NCBI RefSeq assembly: GCF_001513955.1
Contig: NZ_KQ948156.1
Span: forward strand, 1-64,000
DNA length: 64,000 bases
Origin: Streptomyces pseudovenezuelae
GTDB taxonomy: Bacteria; Actinomycetota; Actinomycetes; Streptomycetales; Streptomycetaceae
Direction: 5' to 3'
Both the position numbers and the translations under genes were made by a program. Positions 7,952 to 16,798 of the stretch are shown piece after piece (positions within the stretch are counted from its first letter, which is position 1; each line of letters starts with the position of its first letter). Below the pieces are notes generated by a model. It made no database searches and was not told where the DNA came from. It saw only the letters and a list, made by a program, of their open reading frames with translations.

Positions 7952-9937
7952 ATGCCCGACGCTCGTTCCGCCGTGCCCTCCTTCGAGTCCCCGGCCCCGT
8001 CCGGACAACCGGCCGCTCCCGTGGGCCCGGTCCGTCCGGGACCGGCCGCCAAGGCCGCGCTCGCCCCCGCCGCCGCCGAGGTGCGGGGCGGTTTCTGGAG
8101 CACCCGGCGCCGGGTGAACGGCGGGACATCCATTCCTCAGGGTCCCGGACTGCTGGAGTCCGCCGGAAACCTGAACAACCTGCGGGTGGTGGCCGGCCTC
8201 GCGGAGGGCGAGTTCCAGGGCGGCTACCCGTTCGTGGACTCCGACGTCTACAAGTGGCTGGAGGCCGCGTCCTGGCAGCTGGCGGGGCGGGCTCCCGAGG
8301 AGGACGGCCCGCTCGCGGCGGAGGTGGAGCGCATCGTCTCCCTGGTCGCGGACGCCCAGCAGCCCGACGGCTATCTGAACACCTGGTTCCAGCTCCTCAA
8401 GGGCGGCGAGCGCTACCAGAACCTGCGCTGGAGCCACGAGTTGTACTGCGCGGGCCACCTCATCCAGGCCGGCGTCGCCCACCACCGGGCCACCGGACGC
8501 CGTGAACTCCTCGACGTGGCGGTGCGGTTCGCCGACCACATCGACTCGGTCTTCGGCCCGCCCGGCAGCGGCAAGCCGATCGACGGCGTCGACGGCCATC
8601 CCGAGGTCGAGACCGCCCTGGTCGAGCTGTACCGGGAGACGGGGGAGCGCCGCTACCTGGACCTCGCCGGCTACTTCGTCGACCGCTTCGGCCACGGCCT
8701 GCTGGGCGGCGAGGCGTACTGCCAGGACCGCGTCCCGCTGCGCGAGGCGACCGACGTCGAGGGGCACGCCGTACGGCAGTTGTACCTGCTGGCGGCCGCG
8801 ACCGACCTGGCGACGGAGAACGGGGACGCGGAACTGCGCGCCGTCACGGAACGGCTGTGGGCCGCGATGACCGCCGCCAAGACCCATCTCACGGGAGGCC
8901 TCGGCGCCCACCACGAGGAGGAGGACTTCGGTGACCCGTACGAACTGCCCAACGAGCGTGCCTACTGCGAGACCTGTGCCGCCATCGCCTCGATCCAGTG
9001 GAGCTGGCGCATGGCCCTGCTCACCGGCGAGACCCGCTACGGCGACCTGATCGAGCGCACCCTGTTCAACGGCTTCCTGGCCGGCGTGTCGCTGGACGGC
9101 GAGCGCTGGCTGTACGTCAACCCGCTCCAGGTCCGCGACGGCCACACCGACCCCGGCGGCGACCAGTCGGCCCGCCGCACCCGCTGGTTCCGCTGCGCCT
9201 GCTGCCCGCCCAACGTGATGCGGCTGCTGGCCTCCCTGGAGCACTACCTCGCCTCCAGCGACGGCAGCGGCCTCCAGATCCACCAGTACGTCACCGGCCG
9301 CTACACCGGCGAGCTCGACGGAACCCCGGTCGCGGTGAGCGCCGAGACCGACTACCCCTGGCAGGGCACGATCGCCTTCACGGTCGAGGAGACCCCGGCC
9401 GACCGGCCCTGGACCCTCTCCCTGCGCATCCCCCAGTGGTGCGGCACCTACCGGGTCCGGTGCGCGGACACGGTGTACGACCGGACGGACGCGCCCGTCA
9501 CCGACGGCTGGCTGCGTCTGGAGCGGACCTGGGCACCGGGCGACCGGGTCGTGCTCGAACTCTCGCTGGCCCCACGGCTCACCGCTGCCGATCCCCGGGT
9601 GGACGCCGTGCGCGGCTGCGTCGCCATCGAGCGCGGACCGCTCGTGTACTGCCTGGAGGGGCTCGACCATCCCGGCGGCGGTCTCGACGACATCGTCCTG
9701 GACCCCGGCGTCCCGCTCGCCGATGCGCACCGCCCCGACCTGCTGGGCGGCGTGACCACCGTGACGGCCGCCGGGCACCGCCGGCCCCGTGCCGAGAACG
9801 GCTGGTGGCCCTACGCCCCCGCCGAGGCCCAGGCCCCCGCGACGGAACCCGCTCCCGTCGAACTCACCGCCGTGCCCTACTACGCGTGGGCCAACCGCCA
9901 GGACGGCAGCATGCGGGTCTGGCTGCCCACCCTCTGA
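7952..9937 (+). CDS. beta-L-arabinofuranosidase, GH127 (DUF1680)
   Basis: A 661-aa enzyme predicted to release beta-linked L-arabinofuranose. GH127 uses a zinc-bound cysteine nucleophile. The needed residues are present: ETC (E340, C342), RCACCPPN (C415, C417, C418) and an acidic HEEEDF block (around E324) fitting the acid/base Glu. Numbering nearly coincides with the characterised bifidobacterial HypBA1. No signal peptide is seen, so oligosaccharides are probably cleaved after import. GGAGAG precedes ATG 7952. It is the first gene of the LacI-controlled operon, followed 90 bp later by the ABC importer. Confidence 0.92.
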   Translation: MPDARSAVPSFESPAPSGQPAAPVGPVRPGPAAKAALAPAAAEVRGGFWSTRRRVNGGTSIPQGPGLLESAGNLNNLRVVAGLAEGEFQGGYPFVDSDVYKWLEAASWQLAGRAPEEDGPLAAEVERIVSLVADAQQPDGYLNTWFQLLKGGERYQNLRWSHELYCAGHLIQAGVAHHRATGRRELLDVAVRFADHIDSVFGPPGSGKPIDGVDGHPEVETALVELYRETGERRYLDLAGYFVDRFGHGLLGGEAYCQDRVPLREATDVEGHAVRQLYLLAAATDLATENGDAELRAVTERLWAAMTAAKTHLTGGLGAHHEEEDFGDPYELPNERAYCETCAAIASIQWSWRMALLTGETRYGDLIERTLFNGFLAGVSLDGERWLYVNPLQVRDGHTDPGGDQSARRTRWFRCACCPPNVMRLLASLEHYLASSDGSGLQIHQYVTGRYTGELDGTPVAVSAETDYPWQGTIAFTVEETPADRPWTLSLRIPQWCGTYRVRCADTVYDRTDAPVTDGWLRLERTWAPGDRVVLELSLAPRLTAADPRVDAVRGCVAIERGPLVYCLEGLDHPGGGLDDIVLDPGVPLADAHRPDLLGGVTTVTAAGHRRPRAENGWWPYAPAEAQAPATEPAPVELTAVPYYAWANRQDGSMRVWLPTL

Positions 9938-10027
9938 GCCCGACCGACAACCCGCTGGGCCTCCAGGGCCCTCCGCACACCCCGCACCGCCCCTCCCGAT
10001 GAGCCGTCCCAAGACAACGAGGTCGCC

Positions 10028-11281
10028 GTGAGAAACACCCGTCGCACCCTGATATGCGCCGTCGCCACCGTCGGCGCGCTCACCTCCGTCGCCGCCTGCG
10101 GAGGCGGTTCCGACTCCTCCGCCTCCGGGACCGGCGGCTCCGGCGGGACGTACACCTTCTGGGACCCGTACCCGCAGTTCGACGCCTCGTCGGCGTGGGG
10201 AAAGCTGGTCGGCAAGTGCGGCACCGAGGCCGGGGTCAAGGTCAAGCGCACCGCGATGGACACCACGGACCTGGGCAACAAGGCCCTGCTCGCCGCCCAG
10301 CAGGGCAACGCCCCCGACGTGATGCTCGTCGACAACCCGGTCGTCTCCACGCTGGTGGAGGCGGGCATCCTCAACAAGACCGGCGATCTCGGCCTGGACA
10401 CCAAGTCGATCCAGAAGAACATCCTCGGCGCGGGCGAGATCGACGGCTCCTCCTACGGTGTCCCGATCGGCGCCAACACCCTCGCCCTCTACTACAACAA
10501 GAAGGTCCTCGCCGCCGCGGGCGTCGACCCGGCCTCCGTCAAGGACTGGAACTCGCTCACCGCCGCCCTGAAGAAGGTGAAGGCGGCCGGCAAGAAGGGC
10601 ATCACCTTCTCCGCCATCAACACCGAGGAGGGCAGCTTCCAGTTCCTGCCCTGGTTCTGGGGCGCCGGCGGCGACCTCACCCAGCTCGACTCGGCCAAGG
10701 GCGTCGCCGCGCTGTCCCTGTGGAAGGGCTGGGTCGACGACGGCCTGGCTCCCAAGGACGTCCTGCAGAACACCCAGACCACCAGCTGGCAGGAGTTCGC
10801 CACCGGCACGTACGCGTTCGGCGAGAACGGCACCTGGCAGCTCGGCAACGCCGACAAGGCCGGCTTCGACTACGGCGTCATCAGCATCCCCGGCCAGAGC
10901 GGCGGAGCGGCACCGGTGCCGACCGGCGGCGAGTTCGTCACCGTCCCCATCCAGAAGGACAGCGGACGCTACGACGTCACCAAGAAGATCGTCACCTGCC
11001 TGACCAGCTCCGCCAACCTCCTGGCCACGGACACGACCCTGGCCTACGTCGCTCCCACCGCGGCGGTGCAGACCGAGCAGGTCAAGGCGAACCCCGAACT
11101 GAAGCCGTGGGTCGACGCGGTGGCCGCGGCGCGGGGGCGCACCAGCGGCGGCCTGGGCACCAAGTACCCCACCATCTCGCAGCCGATGTGGACGGCCGTG
11201 CAGAGCGCCCTGTCCGGGGGCCAGAGCCCGCAGGCCGCTCTCGACGCCGCCCAGAAGGCCGCGGACAAGGGCGGGAGCTGA
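10028..11281 (+). CDS. ABC sugar transporter, solute-binding lipoprotein (family 1)
   Basis: A 417-aa extracytoplasmic binding protein. Residues 1-24 are a lipoprotein signal ending in the lipobox VAAC, so Cys24 should be lipidated. The mature part has the two-lobe CUT1 pattern (YTFWDPYPQFD, ALYYNKKVLAAAGVDPAS, AFGENGTWQLG). It begins with GTG after a weak GAGG. The gene follows GH127 and precedes two permease genes, which implies import of the arabinose-containing oligosaccharide that GH127 then cuts. Confidence 0.92.
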   Translation: MRNTRRTLICAVATVGALTSVAACGGGSDSSASGTGGSGGTYTFWDPYPQFDASSAWGKLVGKCGTEAGVKVKRTAMDTTDLGNKALLAAQQGNAPDVMLVDNPVVSTLVEAGILNKTGDLGLDTKSIQKNILGAGEIDGSSYGVPIGANTLALYYNKKVLAAAGVDPASVKDWNSLTAALKKVKAAGKKGITFSAINTEEGSFQFLPWFWGAGGDLTQLDSAKGVAALSLWKGWVDDGLAPKDVLQNTQTTSWQEFATGTYAFGENGTWQLGNADKAGFDYGVISIPGQSGGAAPVPTGGEFVTVPIQKDSGRYDVTKKIVTCLTSSANLLATDTTLAYVAPTAAVQTEQVKANPELKPWVDAVAAARGRTSGGLGTKYPTISQPMWTAVQSALSGGQSPQAALDAAQKAADKGGS

Positions 11282-11396
11282 CCCTCGACGCCCCAGCGGC
11301 ACCTTCCGGGGTCCTGTCCCCGGCCGCCGCACGGCACTCGCCACCGCCCGGGCACCCGCACCGGTCCCGGGCGGGCCACCCCCTCCAGGAGTCCGC

Positions 11397-12380
11397 ATGA
11401 CCCTCGCCCGCGTCGACCGCCGCGCCCCGCGGTCCCCGGCCAGGCCCCGGGAAACCGGCACCGCCGACCCGGCGGACGGTCCGGCCCTGCGGCGCCACCG
11501 GCGCCGCAGGAACCGGCTGACCGCACTGGCGTTCCTCGCGCCGCTGGCCCTCTACCTGGCCGCGTTCTACGTCTATCCCCTGTACCGCAACCTCGACCTG
11601 AGCCTGCGCGACTACACGGTCCGGTCGTTCGTCGCGGGCGACGCGCCGTTCTCCGGGCTGGACAACTTCAGGACCGTCCTGGACGATCCCACCTTCGGTC
11701 CGGCGATGCGCCACACCATGATCTTCACCTTCGTGTCGATCGCCTTCCAGTACGGTGCCGGGCTCGCCCTCGCGGTCTTCTTCAACCGGCACTTCCGGCT
11801 GGCCGCCACGCTCCGGGCGCTGTTCCTGATCCCCTGGCTGCTGCCGCTGATCGTGTCGGCGTCGACCTGGTCGTGGATGCTCAACAGCGAGTCCGGAGTC
11901 CTCAACCACGCCCTGCGCACGGTGGGCGTGGCCCCGGTCGACTGGCTCAACTCGCCGCACTGGGCCCTGACCTCGGTCATCATCGCCAACATCTGGATCG
12001 GCATCCCGTTCAACCTGGTCATCCTCTACAGCGGGTTGCAGAACATCCCCGGCGAGCTCTACGAGGCGGCCTCCCTGGACGGGGCGAGTGCCTGGCAGCA
12101 GTTCCGGCGGATCACCTTTCCGCTGCTGCGGCCGGTCTCCGCGATCACGCTGCTGCTGGGTCTCGTCTACACCCTGAAGGTGTTCGACCTGATCTGGATC
12201 ATGACCAAGGGCGGTCCCAGCGACGCCTCCTCCACGCTGGCGACCTGGTCCTACCAGCTCGGCTTCGGCTCCCTGCTCCCGAAGTTCGGTCCCGGGGCCG
12301 CCGTCGGCAACATCCTCATCCTCATCGCCCTCGTCTTCGGACTGCTCTACATCCGCGTCCAGAGGAGGCAGGAAGCATGA
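11397..12380 (+). CDS. ABC sugar transporter permease 1 (MalF type)
   Basis: A 327-aa membrane protein with a long basic N-terminus (residues 1-40) and six predicted helices. The cytoplasmic EAA loop reads EAASLDGASAWQQFRRITFPLL, the ATPase-docking motif of binding-protein-dependent permeases. Its stop overlaps the start of the next permease as ATGA. No ATPase gene is adjacent; in Streptomyces such CUT1 systems are commonly energised by the shared ATPase MsiK. Confidence 0.92.
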   Translation: MTLARVDRRAPRSPARPRETGTADPADGPALRRHRRRRNRLTALAFLAPLALYLAAFYVYPLYRNLDLSLRDYTVRSFVAGDAPFSGLDNFRTVLDDPTFGPAMRHTMIFTFVSIAFQYGAGLALAVFFNRHFRLAATLRALFLIPWLLPLIVSASTWSWMLNSESGVLNHALRTVGVAPVDWLNSPHWALTSVIIANIWIGIPFNLVILYSGLQNIPGELYEAASLDGASAWQQFRRITFPLLRPVSAITLLLGLVYTLKVFDLIWIMTKGGPSDASSTLATWSYQLGFGSLLPKFGPGAAVGNILILIALVFGLLYIRVQRRQEA

Positions 12381-13198
12381 AGTCCCGTACGGGAAAGCGC
12401 CGTTACACCGTCATCGGCCTCCTGCTGACCGCCGTGATGCTGTTCCCGGTCTACTGGATGATCAACGTGTCCCTGACCCCGCAGCAGGACATGCGCAAGA
12501 GCCCGCCCGACCTGCTGCCCCTGCACCCGACTTTCGAGGGCTACCGCGCCGTCCTCGACGACCAGATGCCCTATCTCGGCACCAGCCTGCTCATCGGTGC
12601 CGGCACGGTCGTTCTCACCCTGCTGCTCGCCGCCCCGGCCGGCTTCGCGCTGGCCAAGCTCCGCCCTCCGGGCGGGGGTCTCCTCGGTCTCGCCCTGCTG
12701 GTCGCCCAGATGATCCCCGGCATCGTCATGGCGATGGGCTTCTACGGCATATTCCTCGACCTGGGACTGCTGAACTCCTGGTGGGGCCTGATCATCGCCG
12801 ACTCCACCATCGCGGTGCCGTTCGGCGTCATGATCTTCACGGCGTTCATGTCGGGCATCCCCGGTGAGCTGATCGCCGCGGCCCGGATCGACGGGGCCGG
12901 GACCTTCCGCACCTTCCGGTCCGTGGTGCTCCCGGTGAGCCGCAACGCGCTCGTCACGGTCTCGCTGTTCAGCTTCCTGTGGGCCTGGTCCGACTTCGTC
13001 TTCGCCAACACCCTCGACGGCGGCGGCGACCTGCGTCCGATCACCCTCGGCATCTACCACTACATCGGCAACAACAACCAGGAATGGAACGCGATCATGG
13101 CCACCGCCGTCGTCGCGTCGCTGCCGGCCGCGGTGCTGCTCGTCCTCGCCCAGCGCTATGTGGCCGCCGGAGTGACCGCGGGCGCGGTCAAGGACTGA
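12377..13198 (+). CDS. ABC sugar transporter permease 2 (MalG type)
   Basis: A 273-aa second permease with an AGGAGGCAGGAAGC ribosome-binding region and a 4-bp ATGA overlap with the upstream gene. It has six membrane helices and the EAA-like loop IAAARIDGAGTFRTFRSVVLPV. It forms the heterodimeric channel with the MalF-type partner. The next gene begins 187 bp later and may have its own promoter. Confidence 0.92.
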   Translation: MKSRTGKRRYTVIGLLLTAVMLFPVYWMINVSLTPQQDMRKSPPDLLPLHPTFEGYRAVLDDQMPYLGTSLLIGAGTVVLTLLLAAPAGFALAKLRPPGGGLLGLALLVAQMIPGIVMAMGFYGIFLDLGLLNSWWGLIIADSTIAVPFGVMIFTAFMSGIPGELIAAARIDGAGTFRTFRSVVLPVSRNALVTVSLFSFLWAWSDFVFANTLDGGGDLRPITLGIYHYIGNNNQEWNAIMATAVVASLPAAVLLVLAQRYVAAGVTAGAVKD

Positions 13199-13385
13199 AC
13201 CACGGTGCCTGCCGCCCCCGGCCCACCGGCCGGGCGGGGCCGAGCTCCACCCTGCCCTGCAGCGTTCCCGGCGGTGACCCCTCACCGGGTCGCTGCCCCC
13301 ACGCAACCGGTCGGACGGTCCCCGGGCCGTCCACAGCGCACCCACCCACCCACATGTCCTGACCCAGACTTCAGGAGAGCCGCCG

Positions 13386-15158
13386 ATGTCGTCGTCCCCG
13401 ATCCCCCGCCGCCGCTCCAGAATCCCGCTCGGCCGCGGTACCGCCGCCGTCCTCGCCACGGCGCTGGCCGCCGGCGCCGTCGCCCTGACCGGCGGATCCG
13501 CCGCGGCCGTGCCCACCTCGTCCACCACCCTGGTGGTCAACGCCGCGCAGACCCTGCGGTCCGTCACCCACGTCGGCACCGGCAGCCTCTACGGCCTCGC
13601 CGACAACAGCACACCGGCCGACAGCCTGGTCACGGCGCTGAAGCCGAACACCTTCATCCAGATGGCACCCGGCGGCAGCCAGCTGCCCAACGGCGAGCCC
13701 GCTCCCGCGGGCGACTCCCTCAAGGTGGCCGCGAAGGCGGCCCGGGCGGGCGCCAAGGTCGTCGTGCGGATGCCGGACTGGTACCCGAACTTCCCCTACA
13801 AGTGGGTGAGTTGGAGCGACTGGCTGTCCGCCGTCGACAAGCAGGTGGCCTCCGTGAAGGCCTCCGGTGCCACCAACATCAGCGCCTACGCGCTGTGGAA
13901 CGAACCCGACTGGACCTGGGACACCACCAACGCCGGTGCGTTCAACGCGGGTTGGGCGCGCACGTTCAAGGAGGTCCGCGCCAAGGACGCCACGACGCCG
14001 ATCCAGGGCCCGAGCTACTCGGCGTGGAACCAGTCCTGGATGAGCTCCTTCCTCACCGACGCGAAGGCCTCCGGCACGGTCCCCGATGTCATCGCCTGGC
14101 ACGAGCTCCAGGGCAGCCAGGACATCGCCGCGCACGTCTCCGCGTACCGCGCGCTGGAGTCGAGCCTCGGGATCAGCCCGCGGCCGATCGACATCGAGGA
14201 GTACGGCACGCCCTCCGAGATGGGCAACTCCGGTGCCCTCATCGGCTACGCCGCCAAATTCGAGCGGACCGGCGTACGGGACGCGGAGCTCGCCTTCTGG
14301 AACCACTACGGCACCCTCGGCGACACCCTGACCGACACCGGCGGATCGCCCAACGGGTCCTACTGGACGTACAAGTGGTACGGCGACATGTCCGGCTCCA
14401 TGCTGGCCACCACGCCCCCCGCCCAGACCGGAATCGACGGCCTCGCCTCGCGCAACGGCTCGGGCAACCAGATCAGCGTCCTCGCCGGCGGATGCGCCGG
14501 CGCCTGTGCCGTGACGGTCAACGGCCTGAACTCCCTGTCCGCCTTCGGCAGCACCGTCCACGTGAAGCTGGAGTACAGCCCCGGCACCGGCCGCACCACC
14601 GCCTCCTCCGGCCCGATCACGATCTCCGACACCGACTACAGCGTCAGCAACGGCTCCGTCACCGTGCCCGTCACCATGAACGCCACCGACGGCTACCACC
14701 TGGTGATCACCCCGAGCGGCACCAGCACCTCGCTGGCCGGGCGCTACCAGATCACCAACAGGAACAGCGGACTAGCACTGGACACCCTCAACGCGGGCAC
14801 CGCCCAGGGCACTTCGGTCGTCCAGGCCGCGTCCACCACCGGCACCGACCAGAACTGGACCCTCGTGTCCGCCGGTTCGGGCCTCTACAAGATCGTCAAC
14901 CAGAAGAGCGGGCTGCTGCTGGGCATCACCAACGCGGGCACCGGGGACGGCGGCACCGCCCTGATCTGGGGCGACAACGGCACCGCCGACCATCTCTGGC
15001 AGTTCGTCCCGGCCCGCGACGGCTACTACAAGATCGCCAACTACAACAGCGGCCGCCTGCTCGGAGTGGACCAGATGAGCACGTCCTCCGGCGCGCAGGT
15101 CCTGCAGTGGTCCGACAACGGCACCGCCGACCATCTGTGGAGACTGACCGCTCGCTGA
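13386..15158 (+). CDS. secreted GH39-like glycoside hydrolase with C-terminal ricin-type lectin domain
   Basis: A 590-aa secreted enzyme. Residues 1-42 are a signal peptide. The (beta/alpha)8 domain (about 45-340) has the clan GH-A acid/base in LWNEPDW (E173) and the nucleophile in DIEEYG (E271/E272), closest by pattern to GH39. A small beta-domain follows, then a three-fold ricin B/CBM13 lectin (about 451-590) with repeated IxNxxSGxxL and Q/L-W units. AGGAGAG precedes the ATG. In this locus an exo- or endo-acting arabinosidase or galactosidase on arabinogalactan-type chains is likely; the exact bond is not deducible. Confidence 0.8.
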   Translation: MSSSPIPRRRSRIPLGRGTAAVLATALAAGAVALTGGSAAAVPTSSTTLVVNAAQTLRSVTHVGTGSLYGLADNSTPADSLVTALKPNTFIQMAPGGSQLPNGEPAPAGDSLKVAAKAARAGAKVVVRMPDWYPNFPYKWVSWSDWLSAVDKQVASVKASGATNISAYALWNEPDWTWDTTNAGAFNAGWARTFKEVRAKDATTPIQGPSYSAWNQSWMSSFLTDAKASGTVPDVIAWHELQGSQDIAAHVSAYRALESSLGISPRPIDIEEYGTPSEMGNSGALIGYAAKFERTGVRDAELAFWNHYGTLGDTLTDTGGSPNGSYWTYKWYGDMSGSMLATTPPAQTGIDGLASRNGSGNQISVLAGGCAGACAVTVNGLNSLSAFGSTVHVKLEYSPGTGRTTASSGPITISDTDYSVSNGSVTVPVTMNATDGYHLVITPSGTSTSLAGRYQITNRNSGLALDTLNAGTAQGTSVVQAASTTGTDQNWTLVSAGSGLYKIVNQKSGLLLGITNAGTGDGGTALIWGDNGTADHLWQFVPARDGYYKIANYNSGRLLGVDQMSTSSGAQVLQWSDNGTADHLWRLTAR

Positions 15159-15167
15159 CCCACCCGG

Positions 15168-15203
15168 GCCCCGCGCAGGCCGACGATCCGGCCGGCGCGG
15201 GGC
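15168..15203. terminator. bidirectional hairpin terminator
   Basis: Arms GCCCCGCGC (15168-15176) and GCGCGGGGC (15195-15203) are perfect complements, with an inner GGCCG/CGGCC pair. It lies between the convergent stops of the GH39-like gene and the APC permease. There is no T tract, as is common in high-GC actinomycetes. Confidence 0.6.
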
Positions 15204-15222
15204 TCCCCCGTCTCCGGTGAGG

Positions 15223-16680
15223 TCACGTGCCGGCCGGCGCCGCCTGTGCCGTCTCCTCCGGCGTCGCGTAGTCCTCCGTGATCTCCTTCGGGCCGAACGG
15301 CCACACCTTCTCGAAGCGGGCCCACAGGACGAACGCCACACAGCCGAGGGCCAGCCAGGCCAGCGACCACTCGATGGGGTGGCGGCCCGGCGAGTTCTTG
15401 TCGGCGTAGCCGTAGATCACGCACCAGCCGACGAAGGCGATGACGCTCGGCACCGGGTAGAGCCACATCCGGTACGGCCGCTTCAGCGTCGGCCGGCGCC
15501 TGCGCAGCACGCTCAACGCCACGATCTGGGCCAGCGCCTGCACGATGACCATCACCGTCGTGAGGAGCTGGATCAGGGTCGCCAGGTCGGTGTGACGGCC
15601 GATCAGGAACCCGATCGCCGTGATCACACCCATCGTCGCGAGGCCCAGGGTCGGGAAGCGGTGCTGGGGGTGCAGCTTGGCGTAGGGGCGGAAGAAGACC
15701 CGGTCGCGGGCCGCGTCGTAGGGCACGCGCGAGCCGCCGAGCAGGCCGGTGAAGACCGACGCGAAGGCCGTGATGAGGATGAGGACGGTGACGGTGTCGG
15801 CGGCCCCCTTGCCCCAGGTCTCCTCCAGTACCGCCGAGGCCACCGAGGTGGAGGCGATGTCCTTGGCGTCCGTCATCCGGTGCCAGTCGATCACGCCCAG
15901 TGTGCCGATCTGCAACAGCAGGTAGATCGCCATGATGCCGAGGATGGAGAAGATGATCGAGCGGGGCAGATTGCGGCCCGGGTCCTTGATCTCCGCGCCC
16001 ATGTAGGCCGTGGTGTTGTAGCCGAGGTAGTCGTAGATGCCGATGGTCAGGCCACCCGCGAAGCCGATCCAGAACGTGTTGCTGCCCAGGTCGAAGGCGT
16101 GCGCCGGGTAGGTGAAGGCCAGATGGGCGCTGAAGTCGGTCGCCGCGGCCACGATGACCAGGAGCACCGAGGTGATCATGACCGCCCACATCACGGCCGT
16201 GATCCGCGCGATGTGCTCGATGCCCCGCCACAGCAGCACCACGACCAGGGCGATGACGCCCAGGCCGATCAGATCGCCCGAGGTCCGTCCCAGGTCGGGG
16301 GCGAGGTAGCCCAGGTACTGGACGAAACCGACCACGCCGGTCGACATGATCAGCGGGATGAAGAGCATCGCCGTCCAGACGAACAGGAACGGCATCAGAC
16401 GGCCGGTGCGGTACTGGAAGGCCTGGCGCAGATAGACGTAGCTGCCGCCGGAGCCGGGCATCGCCGCGCCCATCTCGGCCCACACCAGCCCGTCGGCCAG
16501 TGCGAGGACCGCGCCCGCGACGAATCCGACCACGGCCTGGGGTCCGCCGAACGCGGCGACCATCAGCGGGATCGTGACGAACGGGCCGATGCCGCACATC
16601 TGGCTCATGTTGATGGCCGTGGCCTGGAACAGGCCGACGCGGCGGACGAAACCACCGCTGGGCGGCGGGCTACCGGACAT
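15223..16680 (-). CDS. APC superfamily amino acid/polyamine permease
   Basis: A 485-aa inner-membrane transporter with about 12 helices. The first helix has the APC signature GIGPFVTIPLMVAAFGG (broken helix binding the substrate amino group), and EMGAAMPGSGGSYVYLRQAF is the conserved loop after helix 2. AGGAG is placed correctly before ATG 16680. It is divergent from a ROK regulator. An amino-acid permease next to a ROK protein is slightly odd; the pair may belong with the flanking sugar genes or control uptake of an amino compound. Confidence 0.87.
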   Translation of the reverse strand: MSGSPPPSGGFVRRVGLFQATAINMSQMCGIGPFVTIPLMVAAFGGPQAVVGFVAGAVLALADGLVWAEMGAAMPGSGGSYVYLRQAFQYRTGRLMPFLFVWTAMLFIPLIMSTGVVGFVQYLGYLAPDLGRTSGDLIGLGVIALVVVLLWRGIEHIARITAVMWAVMITSVLLVIVAAATDFSAHLAFTYPAHAFDLGSNTFWIGFAGGLTIGIYDYLGYNTTAYMGAEIKDPGRNLPRSIIFSILGIMAIYLLLQIGTLGVIDWHRMTDAKDIASTSVASAVLEETWGKGAADTVTVLILITAFASVFTGLLGGSRVPYDAARDRVFFRPYAKLHPQHRFPTLGLATMGVITAIGFLIGRHTDLATLIQLLTTVMVIVQALAQIVALSVLRRRRPTLKRPYRMWLYPVPSVIAFVGWCVIYGYADKNSPGRHPIEWSLAWLALGCVAFVLWARFEKVWPFGPKEITEDYATPEETAQAAPAGT

Positions 16681-16756
16681 GAGGGCTCCTGGAGTGTGAG
16701 GCGCGAGGGAGTGAGACGCGGCGTGCGGGCCGGTATCCGGTGTCTGTTGGCCGATA

Positions 16757-16775
16757 AAGTTAAGGAGACTTACTT
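16757..16775. promoter_or_regulatory. probable ROK operator
   Basis: AAGTTAAGGAGACTTACTT is an imperfect inverted repeat (AAGTTAAG / CTTACTT around GAGA) in the gap between the divergent APC permease and ROK genes. A second element, TTGATGCGTCAA (16774-16785), has one mismatch. ROK repressors of the NagC/XylR type bind similar AT-rich dyads. Confidence 0.5.
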
Positions 16776-16798
16776 GATGCGTCAAGAGGGGGCCCGCC

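Noticed and set aside
6671..11461. A 1596-codon open frame on the minus strand covering lacI, GH127 and the binding-protein gene
   Set aside because: Only its C-terminal 339 codons encode the LacI protein. The rest is low-complexity Gly/Val/Arg translation antisense to clear genes, a common product of high-GC third-position bias.
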